Assembly: GCA_030386875.1 (NCBI GenBank)
Contig: CM059567.1
Coordinates: 58,202,020-58,266,019 of the forward strand
Length of the DNA stretch: 64,000 bases
Origin: Morinoia aosen
Lineage: Eukaryota; Arthropoda; Malacostraca; Amphipoda; Talitridae
Direction: 5' to 3'
Shown in pieces: positions 1 through 11,940 of this stretch (its first letter is position 1; each line of letters opens with the position of its first letter). The translations under genes and the position numbers were made by a program. The notes below the pieces were generated by a model. The model saw only the letters and a list, made by a program, of their open reading frames with translations, was not told where the DNA came from and did no database searches.

Positions 1-694
1 GACTCCATAATTACCTACAGTATAGCTTTACTGACTCCATAATTACTAACAGTATACCTGTACTGACTCCATAATCTCTTACAGTATACCTGTACTGACT
101 CATAATTACCTACAGTATACCTGTACTGACTCCATAATTACCTACAGTATACCTGTACTGACTCCATAATCGCCTACAGTATACCTGTACTGACTCATAA
201 TTACCTACAGCATACCTGTACTGACTCCATAATTACCTACAGTATACCTGTACTGACTCCATAATTACCTACAGTATACCTGTACTGACTCCATAATTAC
301 CTACTGTATACCAGTACTGACTCATAATTTTTTACAGTATCACTGAATTAACTCCAAAATTACCTAGGGTATAACTGAACTGCCTCCATATGTAACTACA
401 GTAACGTGTAATGACTACAATTATCTACGATAACATCTGCTGACTCCATAACTACCTACCTTAACCTATGTTGCCTCCATAATTACCTACAATAACACGT
501 GCTGACTCCATAACTACGTACGGTGACCTGTATTGCCTTCATAATTACCTACAATAACACGTGCTGACTCCATAACTACGTACGGTGACCTGTATTGCCT
601 CCATAATTACCTACAATAACACGTGCTGACTCCATAACTACGTACGGTGACCTGTATTGCCTTCATAATTACCAACAGTAACCTACACCGACTC
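1..694. repeat. Degenerate tandem array, about 32-bp unit, cut by the window edge
   Basis: The unit reads gactccataattacctacag followed by tatacctgtact. The first 330 bp are fairly regular with 31-32 bp spacing. From about 420 to 690 the units diverge and a two-unit (about 62 bp) higher-order repeat appears, alternating a 'cctacaataacacgtgctg' half with a 'cgtacggtgacctgtattg' half. The array starts before base 1. Confidence 0.9.
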
Positions 695-2099
695 CTTGGG
701 GATGTTTTTTTTTTCAAACTGCGAGGGTAACAGCTCATTTGTGTTTCGTCATTCAAATTATTTTAAATTTGCAGTAAATTTAGGCGCTGAGTAAATTATG
801 CCCAGATAAGGGAAACGGGCTTTAAGGTACCGCACCTTTTGGTTGCCTTAAATTTTGTTGCATTGAATTTTGTTGATTAGAATTTTGTTGCGTAGAATTA
901 AATTTTTAAGAAAAATGTTTAACGCTGGTGGTTCAAGAAGGTTTAAGTTATGAACTTTTAAGTCTTGAAATTTACACTCTAAGGTCTAGTCAATTTTTGT
1001 ATTTTTTTAGTCCTCCTATGCTCGGACAATTTTTGTGTGTTTGTGTTAGAGTAAAATTGAATTATACTTCTGGAACACAAATTATAATGACTATGTTGGA
1101 ATTTATGAAACAACTGTTCTTCCTTACCCAAATCGCTGCAGAATTAAAGCATGATGTGAGTTTCGTTTACATATTGAAACATTTCAAGTTGCATTATGAC
1201 ATCTCAATCTCGCTGAGAACAAGCAAGCTTTCTATTGTCCCGTCGACGTTCCAGAGTCGGCCGATTATAGCGCTTTCAGCAGAGATCATTTCTCTCGCAT
1301 TGTCCCGAGTCTCAGGCAAGAGAGCTTTTAATCGCTGATGAATTCTACGTTCAACAAAAGGAGCGACACTCGGCATAGAAACAGTTGCGAGTAAATGCCT
1401 GAATTTATCTGTGAGATAGAAACTTTTCGATGAACACAACCTGGTCTCCCATCATGAAGCTTCTGCCATCAACAACTCCCCTCAGAAATGTTTGCGATCG
1501 CCAAACACGCATTGTGTCTGTGATACTCAGTCACGCTCGCGCAGTGTGTGCGAGTTTGCTTTCATTTTAGTCGGATATGAGGGTTTGGTGAAGCTTGTGG
1601 TTCAAGGTTGCAACTCACGTTTAAATACGCAGCTCTTACCACGGTATTTAGCTAAACTTCATTAAATTTAACTTTAATCGACGGATGGAAATGTCGTATG
1701 CTCAAAAAGAACTTGATCTTCTTCATGTACCCATTTTTTGGGGATTTCCGTGCATCGGAAAGTTTTTCAAGGAAATTTCAGTCGCTGCCTCACCAAACTG
1801 CCTCAGTTGCGTATCACACCTACGCTGCTCGCCAGGTAAACTTCATGAAACATTTCAGCAACGCAATTATACGTTGACAATGAAACGGTACACAACTTCG
1901 GCTAATAATGGAAATAAACTTTAATAATGGGATCAAATCATTACAGTAATATAAATAAATTATTCAGTAAAAGGCATTTTCCACTAGGGGCAAGCGACAT
2001 AAGGTTTTTTCAGACTTACGCGTTGTGGCGCATACAGTAATTACTTTGAGTGAAATAGTCATGCTGGTTTACGCTCAGGAGGAAACGAGCGTATCCCTA
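695..2099. other. Mostly anonymous AT-rich sequence
   Basis: No recognised gene. Apart from the weak exon candidate at 1194-1408, nothing with a family signature or clear repeat structure was seen. Confidence 0.5.
1194..1408 (-). CDS. Candidate terminal exon, unidentified
   Basis: On the minus strand a good acceptor (tctatctcacag) is followed by an open frame of about 71 codons ending in TAA. It is more GC-rich than its surroundings. The peptide is rich in charged residues (for example ERRIHQRLKALLPETRDNA), looks amphipathic and has no motif I recognise. If the acceptor is used, the exon enters with two bases of a split codon. No partner exon was identified upstream, so this may be a chance frame. 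Not assigned a function. Confidence 0.2.
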
Positions 2100-2420
2100 G
2101 AGGGAATATGTGAGGTACCGAACTGAAGGTTAGGTAGGCCTTATTTTGCTAAAATATAGCAGCTTTTTGTTTCATTTCAGATCATCTTTTTTCGGTTCAC
2201 TGCTGTCCTGTTTAGTACTCTCGACTATTTTCCTGTTCAAATTTTATCTTGATGGTAAACTTACTTCCTAACTTGCTGTATGTACGCGCATATGTTCTTC
2301 TGTAACAACACACCTTATGCATATATTCCCTGTTACATTGCCTCCATACCTAACAGTGCCTTCCCTTTTCTTCTCTTTGGAACACCTTTGTTGTGGTAAG
2401 GGACGCTTAAACTGACTTCT
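2100..2420 (-). repeat. Dispersed repeat family X, reverse-orientation copy
   Basis: Shares an ordered series of blocks with copies near 5.4, 33.6-34.3, 47.4, 50.9 and 54.6 kb: a block around ggttcactgctgtcctgttt, then an A/T-rich stretch, then a block around ctctttggaacacc. This copy is diverged and interrupted. Class unknown; it looks like a non-autonomous element. Confidence 0.6.
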
Positions 2421-2872
2421 GTGTCTATTTAGAGTTTAAGACTTTTAGATATAAGTACTAGACATATCTCACGCATGCTTGATTGAAAACCGATTTTTTT
2501 CACACTGAAGTAAACGATGTCATCGTTTAACTGCATTGGATATATCCACATCGGTCACCCAGTAATGTTTTACTTTGAAAGCATTGGAAGCCGAACAGTT
2601 GTATGTTCACACACGTTGCACGTGGTAGCTAACCAAGAATATCAATATATCGAGCTCTTCTTAATTCACGGGCAAAGCGTACATGGAGAGACACACGTGC
2701 GCAGTGATGCAATGAATACTGTATTCAGCCTTGTCTTGGTCTGTACTGATGCAATGCAGAGTTATTTGCAACTCATTCATAAAGAACTACAACACGGCAG
2801 AAGAAACACGGTAGACTCATTTCTGTGGGGGAAAAATACACCTCCTTTTATTGGACTAGCCAATACAAAAGC

Positions 2873-3066
2873 TTCATTTCAAACTCTGGATGACGTCACC
2901 ATTGCGACATGTCGTTGAGCAAATAGTGGTTCCTGATTTTGGGCTAGCAAATATGTCAGATGCAATATGAGCGCTGCTATTGGTTCGTTGCCATGGCGTC
3001 AGCATTGCCACACGGTCGACGAAAAAATACTGGTTTGACCCTACCTTGTTTCTTCTACTGTGGCCT
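2873..3066 (+). repeat. Dispersed repeat family Y, copy 1
   Basis: About 195 bp matching 12340-12540 in inverse orientation across its length (shared blocks include gatgcaatatgagcgctgct and ctaccttgtttcttctactg). It carries a TGACGTCA palindrome at 2890-2897. Probably a MITE or SINE fragment; class unknown. Confidence 0.65.
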
Positions 3067-3416
3067 ACATGGAGACATCTGTGCATGCTAGCGAAATCTT
3101 GCTCTTCGTTCAAAGTTCATAGAAAGCCTGCTAAAAAAAATTGAAATTGTTATTTGCAAGAAGCCCGTAGATCGTAACAATTCAGACCCAAGAATGAAGT
3201 TAATGTCTACATAGTACTCAAGAACATAAGCATTGAAGGCTAAATAAGGGACGAGGCTTTTATGACAACACATAGAAAAGCCTAAAAAATCTTTAAGTAA
3301 TAATTCAGTATAAGAAAGCAATTCAGGTCACTCATGTTTCATGAGGGTTCAGTTTCGTAAAGCTTGTGTTTCAAGGCTGCAATTCATGCTTTGATGAGCA
3401 GCTTTTACTACGATAT

Positions 3417-4616
3417 TTAACGAAACTTTAGAAGCCTTATATGCGTAAAAAGAAATAGCTGTACGAGAGCGCGTAGAATAGACTTGCCTTGCGCAACGAC
3501 GACGGCGAACACGAAGCTGCCGACCAGCAGCTGAACTGCCAGACTCGTGGACTGGAAGGCGGCCGCCGTGTGGGGCAGTGTGGGGCCGCGGCTGACATGG
3601 ATGTTCGCATCCTGGCGTTTGGTATCCTGGAAGAGGCTGCTGATTCTTTTATTCTTCTCTTGGCGTTTGGTATCCTGACAGGGGCTGACCTGGTTGTTCT
3701 TATCTTGGCGTTTAGCATTTTGGAATGGGCTGATTTCGTTATTCTTCTTCTGGCGTTGAGCGTCCTGGCAGGGGCAGATTCTGTTGGAGTTTTTGTCGAA
3801 GTTTTTTCTATCCTGGCAGAGGCTGACTTGATGATTCTTCCCTTGGCTTTTGGCATCCTGGCACGGGTTGACTTGATGATTCTTCCCTTGGCATTTAGCA
3901 TCCTGACATGGACTGACTTCGTTAGAGTTCCCCCAACTCTTGGCTTCATGAGCGTGTAATTGGTGCGGCTCTCGAGACCAGCGTTGGCGTTGATGAGAGT
4001 GTGTGCAGTTGTTGAGTCCGGCTACGCAGCATGGCTGACAGTGAGCTGCAGAATAATTTCTAAATCGAGCTACAAGCTGTCGACAACCGCTGCTACACGC
4101 GCAGCTCCGATTTGGTTTCGGATCAGTCGCGTTTATGAGTTCGTTCTCTCCATGTTTCCGCCGACGTACGTTTTTATTCCGTGTTCGGTCTCGCTGACAT
4201 CCTTCATTAACATCGGTTTCTCTGTAGAAGAGCTTGCCTAAGCTCTTGCTGTGTAGTTCTCGAAAGCACTGAGTAAGAAAATTACGTGAGCTAACAAGTA
4301 AAAGAAACCTTATGAAGATTTCGAGCCACGCACTTTTGTTCAAATGTTTCCCTCCGTGAGATAGAGAGGCCGTGTGTCTGATGTCATTCAACCTTGAATA
4401 TGATCCATATGTCATCGCATTCTTAGAAGTCACTTCACGGTCTATCGTTTGAACTTGTGAGTGCAAATTGGATGATTTCTTCATGACTTTCCTACTCAAA
4501 AACGTGCCACAAATTTTGAGAACCGAGTATATTGAACTCAAACAAACAACAGGGAAGACTTTGAAGAGTAGAAGAAAATAGCCTGTTGAGCATAGAGCGA
4601 TGTTATATTTAGACAT
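3417..4616 (-). CDS. Candidate single-exon gene: 399-codon frame with 15-residue Cys/Gln/Asp repeats
   Basis: A 399-codon frame from ATG at 4614-4616 to a stop at 3417-3419. Not recognised. It opens with a hydrophobic stretch that resembles a signal peptide or anchor (residues about 5-30), then a basic, polar region, a Cys-rich patch (about residues 171-205, seven to eight Cys), seven imperfect 15-residue repeats of the form PCQDAKRQxKNNQxS (about 233-341), and a hydrophobic segment near residues 356-378. Repeat copies have diverged, yet Cys, Gln, Asp and Lys positions are largely kept, which could mean selection. Against it: the same stretch is open in a second minus frame and one plus frame, no homologue is known to me, and part of the length is explained by a 45-bp repeat without stops. 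Start chosen as the first ATG of the frame. Confidence 0.3.
   Translation of the reverse strand: MSKYNIALCSTGYFLLLFKVFPVVCLSSIYSVLKICGTFLSRKVMKKSSNLHSQVQTIDREVTSKNAMTYGSYSRLNDIRHTASLSHGGKHLNKSAWLEIFIRFLLLVSSRNFLTQCFRELHSKSLGKLFYRETDVNEGCQRDRTRNKNVRRRKHGENELINATDPKPNRSCACSSGCRQLVARFRNYSAAHCQPCCVAGLNNCTHSHQRQRWSREPHQLHAHEAKSWGNSNEVSPCQDAKCQGKNHQVNPCQDAKSQGKNHQVSLCQDRKNFDKNSNRICPCQDAQRQKKNNEISPFQNAKRQDKNNQVSPCQDTKRQEKNKRISSLFQDTKRQDANIHVSRGPTLPHTAAAFQSTSLAVQLLVGSFVFAVVVAQGKSILRALVQLFLFTHIRLLKFR
3593..3920. repeat. 45-bp tandem repeat, about 7 diverged copies
   Basis: Spacing is 45 bp around 'ttggcgttt..gcatcctg' blocks. It lies inside the 3417-4616 minus-strand frame and encodes its 15-residue repeats. 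Confidence 0.85.
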
Positions 4617-6295
4617 AAGAGAAAGCGTCTATATTTTAACAGCGACTGGATAACGAAAAATCGCTTCTGGTGCCGGCTATTGAGGTTCGATGCAATTAAG
4701 TAAACTAACTTCAGATGCCGCAGAACAATTTTATACATTTTAACGAATTGCTTGTAGCTTCTGAGAAAGCATATCAGAAATACATCAGAACAAAAACATA
4801 CAAGTAAGCAATAGAACATTTAATTCAGTTTGTGTCTTTCAAATAGAACTGAAGTCTTGTTCCTTGAAGTGAGTGATGAATATTTTCTCACTCAGAAAAT
4901 AGTTTCAAAAGATTGTTTGTGCAGTAAGCTTATCTTGATTTTGTCTCCGTATTTTTCAATGGCGTTAGGTAATGACTCATTGTCATATACTTAGTGTTAT
5001 TTTCGTAACAAACGTTCTGCATTTGAAGTATTCGATTTTAACCGCTAAAAGACTAATTAAAAATCTTACGTATTTTATTTTATTTTTTTTGAAAAGTTAT
5101 TTGTTTCACTTCGTCACCCAAAGGCTCAGTTAAGCTTACATAAATTCATCTTCACTAGGAAAATTAAAAATTTGTTTAAATATTATGTACAGACATATAT
5201 AAATCCTTTTAACTAACAGGGTCCGTGGAAATTTCATGGAGAATGTGATCATTAACCTAGGCGGTTCTTCATGTCAACTCTGCTTCATTTTAAAATAAGA
5301 AATCTTTCTTTATCAAAGAAATGTAATATAATAGTAAAATTATAAAAATCATATCAATGCTCAACAGTGTGAACATGGCGTTTTTTTCTTGTTTTAAGTA
5401 CCGAAAATAAACAACGATCTACATTCTTCTTCAACTTTTATCTTGTTTCATGACCTTTCTCAACTTACTGTTTCTATGCCCCTTCTGCCTAGATTCCGCG
5501 TTCCCTTATCTCCATACGAAATTAAGCCATCCTCCTTTCTCTCTTTGGAACGCTCTTTTATTTAGCGGTCAGAGTGGCGTAAACTAACATATGTAATCTA
5601 GTAAACAACGATCTCTGTTTCCTCTCAGGCATTTTATCTAAATCTGACTCCCGACTGTCATCACATTGACAAAGTCTGCGGAGTTTGCTATGTTAGTTTC
5701 AGTATCTCGTAGTCAGACAAGTGATGGCGACGCATTTCCCCTATTTTTATCGAAAAAATCATTGCGAGGAAATTATAATTACTCTCACATTTGATATTAA
5801 ATAAATTTTTTGTTAATTTTTTTCAATGTCACTCATGTATGAAAACATAATTGCATGGAAATTATAATTGCTCCACCCTTTGATTCCACGTAACTTTTCG
5901 GTCATATTTTTTTAATTTGACTCAGAATATAATTTTTATAATTATATAATTTTTTTAAATAATTATTGTTTAAGTGCAAAAAATTTTAAAGACTTTTATT
6001 TTTGGACTGTCCGGTTAATCAAAAATTGGAAAATTAATTTTGGCCTACATTAGTTTTTAGGCTCAAATATTATGAACTTTCTTTCAAAACAAACCTGTAA
6101 AATACTTTTTTGATCTGAGGGTTCATGAATTTTGCAGCCTATTATAATACAAGACGTTCATTAAATTAAATGTTTTCATGACTGAAGTCTTAAATGTCGC
6201 CTGAAGAAAAGGCAAAGGGCTTAACACAGAACTGCAATTTTTATTTTTCATCATAAAGTACATTAATATATTGTATTTGAGTCTGTTAAGTATAC
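4617..6295. other. AT-rich sequence without a recognised gene
   Basis: Nothing coding was recognised. A diverged reverse copy of repeat family X lies at about 5400-5600. The rest is homopolymer-rich AT sequence. Confidence 0.5.
5400..5600 (-). repeat. Dispersed repeat family X, partial copy
   Basis: Blocks tcttgtttcatgacctttct, cttactgtttctatgcccct and ttccgcgttcccttatctcc are the reverse complement of the forward copy at 54.6-54.96 kb, in the same order. Confidence 0.6.
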
Positions 6296-6412
6296 TTTTC
6301 AAAGTAGTTATATATCTGTTTTAAAGTAGTTATATTTCTGTTTCAAAGTACTTATAATTCTGTTTTAGAGTAGTTATATTTCTGTTTTAAAGTAGTTATA
6401 TTTCCGTTTTAA
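6296..6412. repeat. 22-bp tandem repeat, five to six copies
   Basis: The unit is aaagtagttatatttctgtt plus tt, with single-base variants between copies. Confidence 0.85.
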
Positions 6413-7036
6413 AATTAGCGGATTCATGCAAGCTATTTGCGTGTGTGAGACGGCTTAGCCTTAGAGCAACGAAGATTTCATTTCGTAATTTTCTAAAGAG
6501 TTAACATTTCATACGAGGCGGATGCAACCTCGGCCTACGTACATATAGTGGTGTTACATATAATATAACTGAATTGGTCGCTATATATCATTAACATTAA
6601 ATAACCACATTATTTGAAATGAATTTGCCCAAGTTCGTTTGGAAAACGCGCAGCTTAAATTTCATTTTGGTTTGCATGCTTGGAAATTGACCGCTTCAGA
6701 AAAAAAGGACAGCCATACTTGTGTGGTCAACCCAAATTTTTCAAATTTGATTCATTTTTCATCTCTAAAAACATTTTTACAAAAAATTGAACGCGTTTTT
6801 TTTCGATTCGTCCATTTTCGTCATATTGCACATAAAATCGGAATGAAAAGCAACCAATAAAAATTTATTGAAGTTCAGAATAGATCAGCAATTTGGAGTC
6901 ATTGAGTAGATTTCAGATATCAAGTTTACATGACAGTATAAGAAGTTACAAACTTCGTATTATTTTGCACGGGAACGCGTGGCTGCCTTGCTGTGACAGG
7001 AACAGCGTGAGGCCCTCACCGTGCGAGCCACCACCC
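6413..7036. other. AT-rich intergenic sequence
   Basis: No gene, RNA or clear repeat was recognised here. Confidence 0.5.
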
Positions 7037-7230
7037 ACTCGTGACCACTGCCACACGGCAACTGAACGTCAGGCCGAAACACCGGAGATTTTATGTGGCA
7101 CCTACAGGTATTGTTTTTCATGTATTGGGTGAAAGTGCCCGTATCATTGATACGCTAGTCGTGACCGCTGCCACACGGCAAATGAGCGTCAGACCGAAAC
7201 GCTGGAGATTTTATGTGGCATCCCAAAGTA
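7037..7230. repeat. Two-copy 120-bp tandem duplication
   Basis: The block starting gtgaccactgccacacggca at 7041 recurs at 7161 with a few substitutions, including the shared gagattttatgtggca. Confidence 0.85.
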
Positions 7231-8587
7231 CAGTTTGAAAGCCTGTGCAATTTTCTAGTACAAAAATGAATCTAAAATCCTGAGTGTACAATAATTCAAT
7301 TTATTGAAGGAAAATGCGTCCAAGAATTTAAAGTCTAAATATTTCACGATACGTAAGAGGTCCTCAGTTCTAAGAATCTATACTATAATAAGAGCCGCGT
7401 CCGTCCGTCTGTCTGTCCGAAGCCAGCCTGAAGGTGCGATGAGCGTATCTGTGATACAAGCTCCAGCCCTATATATTTTGACGGGCCGTGTTCACGCGGC
7501 CTCATCAACTCTCGAGAGATTGTATTTTTTAATTTCTTACGGCCTTTCTTTCATTTCGCCCTCTTTTTATTTCAAATAAAGGGGGTGGACTATGTAGTCT
7601 AAATAATTTAAGCAATCTGTTAAACAAAACGTCGAACAAATGCTTTGCTTTCGATGCTTGAAATGCTTTCGATGCTTTGAACGAATTGTATTTTGAAGCC
7701 ATTACATTGAACACATTTGAATTTGGCTACTTGTGTACGCGAATAAGCTGAGCAACTTCCAAAGCATCTGCTCATGAAGGTTATTTTAAGGTGCAAAATT
7801 ATTTTTAACCCAATAGTCTTAACCTATGTAGCACCCTACTGTAGACTGGTCAATAAATGGGTTCGCACAGAATTCGATGCAAAAGTTATCAACAGAACTT
7901 CAAGTAAGTTGAATGAGGTTAGTATATTCTAAAAAAGACCAAGAATTCATTTTATTTTGTGGTTAATTACGCCCTTATTTTGAATTATATAGGATGAAAT
8001 ATTTTACTTCATTACCTAATATCATGAATACTAAGATAAAATTTAAGAATCGAGATTCATTTTGAACTCATTACACATTTTTCTTTCAACAGATTCCAGA
8101 AGGAATCGAGCTCCAAGTTTCAATTTCAACGAAAGGAAAAGAAACTACATGGAAGCGTTGATTTGAAACACAAGGGAAGTATGAATTTACTTCCGTTTCG
8201 GTTTAAAATTTGAGAATCAACATTCGTTTAGAAAGCTTTATACATTTTTCTTTTCACAGATTTCAGTAGGGTTCAAGTTTCAAGTTTTGATTCCAACGAA
8301 GGGGATGGAAACAACCATGTGACGGCAATGATTTTGAATAATAATGGACGCATGAATATACTTCCGTTCAGGTTTATGTGATCATGAATATCAGTTTTTT
8401 GCTCAAAATGATTATTTTAATCCTTTGTCGCCCTCATTAGTGAACGTTTTATGCAAGAAATTACGCATGGTGAGCTGGATGTTGAAACTTCTCGAAGCTT
8501 TAATTTAAGATCGCTTCGATTGTTGCTGTACTGAAATAAGCACAGCAAACGGGAGCGGGATCATACTGTATTGAGACATGTGTCGGG
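7231..8587. other. Intergenic sequence without a recognised gene
   Basis: A block near 7376-7460 (ctatactataataagagccg, then tccgtctgtctgtc, then gcgtatctgtgatacaagc) looks like a transposon end. Its last motif recurs at 61602-61620. From 8080 to 8350 there are two loosely similar segments around 'agattccag..ggaatcgagctccaagtttcaa' that may be an old duplication. Confidence 0.4.
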
Positions 8588-8745
8588 TGTGTATTTATAT
8601 TTATGTGTGTGAGTGTGAGTATGTGGTGTGTGTGTGTGTGTGTATGCGTTGTGTATTTATATTTATGTGTGTGTGTGTGTTTGCGCGTGCATGTTGTGTA
8701 TTTATATTTATGTGCGTCTGTGTGTATGTGTGAGCGTGTGTGTGT
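8588..8745. repeat. TG-rich microsatellite with a tgtgtatttatatttatg module
   Basis: Three copies of tgtgtatttatatttatgtg alternate with runs of (tg)n. It is open in several frames only because the repeat has no stop codon. Confidence 0.9.
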
Positions 8746-9050
8746 CGCATATCCACGTGATCGGGAAAATAAATCAGTCATCATTTCCGTATACTGAGAC
8801 GCAAAGGCGAATTATTCAGTCCTAGTAAAATTAGTATTGCTTCCTATGTACTATATTTACACCTGATGAACGCAGAAAACACGTGTCCTGGCGCAAGGAG
8901 AATACAGATAGGAAGATCCTGGTGTTCATACACGTATATAAAATGTTCATTCTTCCATAAGAGACCGTCTTTAGTTCAGGAAATGCATTCAGGAGTGAGT
9001 TGAATTTACACATAGCCTCCGGTGTGACTCACCGGTGGTTACTTAGGGAC

Positions 9051-9280
9051 TTAACACTTTCACTGCGTCTACTAAATATTAAATGTAACACCAAACTCAA
9101 ATTTAATGTCAATTGTAGTAAGCTATTTGGAAAATACCAAACATGGACTGGATCGGGCCTTCAGTTATATTTGATTAAATATTTATGACAGTTGAGTTTG
9201 CGACTACTGGCCAGTCAGCAGCATTGTAAAAATTAGCTCCGTGTACCACCGGTGGCGCACGTCGCACTCAGAGTGTTCAA
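9051..9280 (+). mobile_element. piggyBac-type TTAA MITE (family P), decayed copy
   Basis: Starts ttaacactttcactgcg and ends cgcactcagagtgttcaa, the decayed inverse of the start. A ccaccggtgg motif sits near the right end. The interior matches the better-preserved copy at 49893-50122 (caaactcaaatttaatgtca, gtagtaagctatttgg). No coding capacity. Confidence 0.7.
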
Positions 9281-9294
9281 TTGTAAGTTTGCAA

Positions 9295-9779
9295 GCTCAA
9301 TTTACACAACTATAAATTTACATTTTATAAAAAATTGAGCGAAAATTGCACTCAATTTACACTCAATACTCACAAGCTCAATTTACACAACTATAAATTT
9401 ACATTTTATAAAAAATTGAGCGTAAATTGCACTCAATTTACACTCAATACTCACAAGCTCAATTTACACAATTATAAATTTACATTTTATAAAAAATTGA
9501 GCGTAAATTGAACTCAATTTACACTCAATACTCACAAGCTCAATTTACACAACTATAAATTTACATTTTATAAAAAATTGAGCGTAAATTGCACTCAATT
9601 TACACTCAATACTCACAAGCTCAATTTACACAATTATAAATTTACATTTTATAAAAAATTGAGCGTAAATTGAACTCAATTTACACTCAATACTCACAAG
9701 CTCAATTTACTCAATTATAAATTTACATTTTATAAAAAATTGAGCGTAAATTGCACTCAATTTACACTCAATACTCAAA
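9295..9779. repeat. 81-bp tandem array, six copies
   Basis: Copies begin at 9295, 9376, 9457, 9538, 9619 and 9700. Each unit holds short inverted arms (gctcaatttac against gtaaattgagc, and attgagcgtaaattg against caatttacactcaat), so single strands could fold. Copies differ at only a few bases. Confidence 0.95.
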
Positions 9780-9975
9780 TAATACAAACATAATTTCAAC
9801 GCTCAACCAAACCCAAATGGAGGCACGATCCATTTAAGGCATGCCATTTACATACAATTTTGAGGTATGAAATTGTTTTTAATTCAAGTCGGGATATTTA
9901 ACTTCAGTTTAACCCGCCGCAGTGAGCTTATCAAAGTATTGGATAAGTCACACATCGGTCGGTGACCTGACACTG

Positions 9976-10232
9976 TGTTTAAAATAAAAGTGTTGAGATT
10001 CCGAGTGTTGATTTAAAAAGTGTTGAGATTCCGAGTGTTGATTTAAAGATTTAAAATAAAAGTGTTGAGATCCCAGTGTTGATTTAAAGATTTAAAATAA
10101 AAGTATTGAGAGTCCCAGTGTTGATTTAAAGATTTAAAATAAAAGTATTGAGATTCCCAGTGTTGGTTTAAAGATTTAAAATAAAAGCGTTCAGATTCGG
10201 AGAGTTGATTTATAGATATAAAATAAAAGTGT
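9976..10232. repeat. About 42-bp tandem array, six copies
   Basis: The unit is approximately tttaaaataaaagtgttgag followed by attccgagtgttgatttaaaga, with small indels. It sits about 50 bp from a short family-P fragment (ttcagtttaacccgccgcag near 9905). Confidence 0.85.
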
Positions 10233-11499
10233 TGTTGACATTAACTATGCTCATTAAATCCTGATAAAATCGTTTGAAGGTCCCCTTCATGCATTTCAGT
10301 AAAATATTTCATTTTAAGCCAAGCCATTATATATAAAAAACGCTTTTATCATGCAATGAGGTGAGACAAATTTCTGGTGAGTAATAAGCATATTCCCAAG
10401 GAATTCTGTAGCCAGTAATTCTGCTGAGTAACAAGAATTCAACTTTACATCGCAAGGTAAACGCGTTGCAGAAGTGTGTAAATTGTTAATTTTACATTCA
10501 CTTGAATCGTTAGGTAACTCGAGCTCACGAGGCAAGCCTTTCCTCTGAAAGCATCGTTAGCTTCGTTCCTTTGATAGAAGCATTTCTATTCATTTGATGT
10601 GCTGCTCTCAAGTGTTTCCAGCCTACTGCTGATGAATTATGTATTTGCTCTTAGTTTTTTTGCTTGCTGAGCAGTGAGAAGGATCCTTTGTGCTGTCGAA
10701 CGCTTCAGTATGAATGCCCTGATAAATACGAACAAATTTTATGAACTTGTCAATTTCCTAGACAGGGAATCTTGATTTACTCAAGCCAGGAGAAACCTGA
10801 CCCATAAATTTATCGTAGCACTGAGTTTGGAGAATAATATATTTGTTGACGTTATCTTTTCCTCTTTCTTTCAATTTTGAAACAAAACTCGAGGAATTCT
10901 TTTACTCCTGTAAATTCTGCTTCAAATGCTTACGAGAGCGCCAGATCATTTAATCCTTTTTGCTCTAGCAATTTGCTACTTCACACGTTGAAGAGAATTA
11001 AGGCTTTTTGCTGCATTTCCAATCCGCCGCTCTCTGTAAGTCAGCGCTTTTCTGTCCGTTTACTTGCTTTCAAAGCTTTGGAGAATTTAATTCTTTTCAC
11101 AACTGAAGAGCTACCGTGACCTGAATAAATTTTCTTTCGATCCTAACGAAGCTTCTGAAAACCTGCCCAGAAATTCTCCCTCTCAGTTTTGCTCAGCCGA
11201 GGAAGTGAAGAAAGGAACTCGAAAACATGAAATAATCGACAGAAAGAATGGCGACCATTTTGGGAACGAAAATGTGTCAGCCCAATTCTTCCTAAAACAA
11301 AATCCCGATGTTTATTTGATAATGGAAATTCGTGTTTTTGCTCAGCTTCATCTTATATCACGGTTGTGACGACTATAACATCGAATGAGGTGCATCAGAG
11401 CTTTGACGTTGTGCATGTTGTAGATTTTGTGTTACGAGGAAAGCTTCTGTATAGTTGCGGTTTTGAAATTTCTTTTTTCAGTTACACATAATCTGAGTA
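10233..11499. other. Intergenic sequence, no recognised gene
   Basis: Open frames of up to about 80 codons occur on both strands but show no family signature or convincing splice context. Confidence 0.5.
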
Positions 11500-11630
11500 A
11501 CTGACAGCACTGCACAGTTTAGCTTGTATTCTTTAACTCTTGACTGCCAGCACTGTACAGTTCAGCTTTTATTTTTTAACTTTTGACTGCCAACACTGTA
11601 CAGTTCAGCTTTTATTCTTCAACTCTTTTC
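11500..11630. repeat. About 45-bp tandem repeat, three copies
   Basis: Copies are centred on cactgtacagttcagctttt and separated by 'attctttaactcttgactgcca'-like spacers. Confidence 0.8.
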
Positions 11631-11738
11631 TCCCCAGTGTTTTTGGTTCTGTAATAGGACAACTCTCCTAATTTATTTTTCGTACATAACTTCGAAAGCC
11701 GCGTGAATAGTCTCCACTACGTCAAATTTCAATGCCTT

Positions 11739-11940
11739 GTAACAGATTCGTTGTGGTATGCCCCACCGGTGGGTCATGCTCAAGTTTTTCCAGCTGCAAA
11801 ATTTTCAAAATTCTTTTAAATTAATGGTTTTTATTTTGCCCAGTTAATGTTTCCTATTCATGAAAGTTTTAACAACTTATGACTTTAAATTTGTGTTGGA
11901 TATTGAACTTCAGTTTAACCCATCCCAGCCAACGTGTTAA
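11739..11940 (-). mobile_element. piggyBac-type TTAA MITE (family P), reverse copy
   Basis: The right end reads cagccaacgtgttaa. The left end (taacagattcgttgtggtat, then ccccaccggtgggtcat) is the inverse of the element's other terminus. It is shorter than the 49.9-kb copy. Confidence 0.7.

Noticed and set aside
7370-7470. Helitron 5' end (tctatactataataagag)
   Set aside because: Suggestive start, but no 3' hairpin with CTRR end was found. The gtatctgtgatac motif recurs at 61.6 kb, so some dispersed element is likely, of unknown class.
8500-8825. His/Thr- or Cys/Val-rich frames
   Set aside because: Direct translation of the TG microsatellite.
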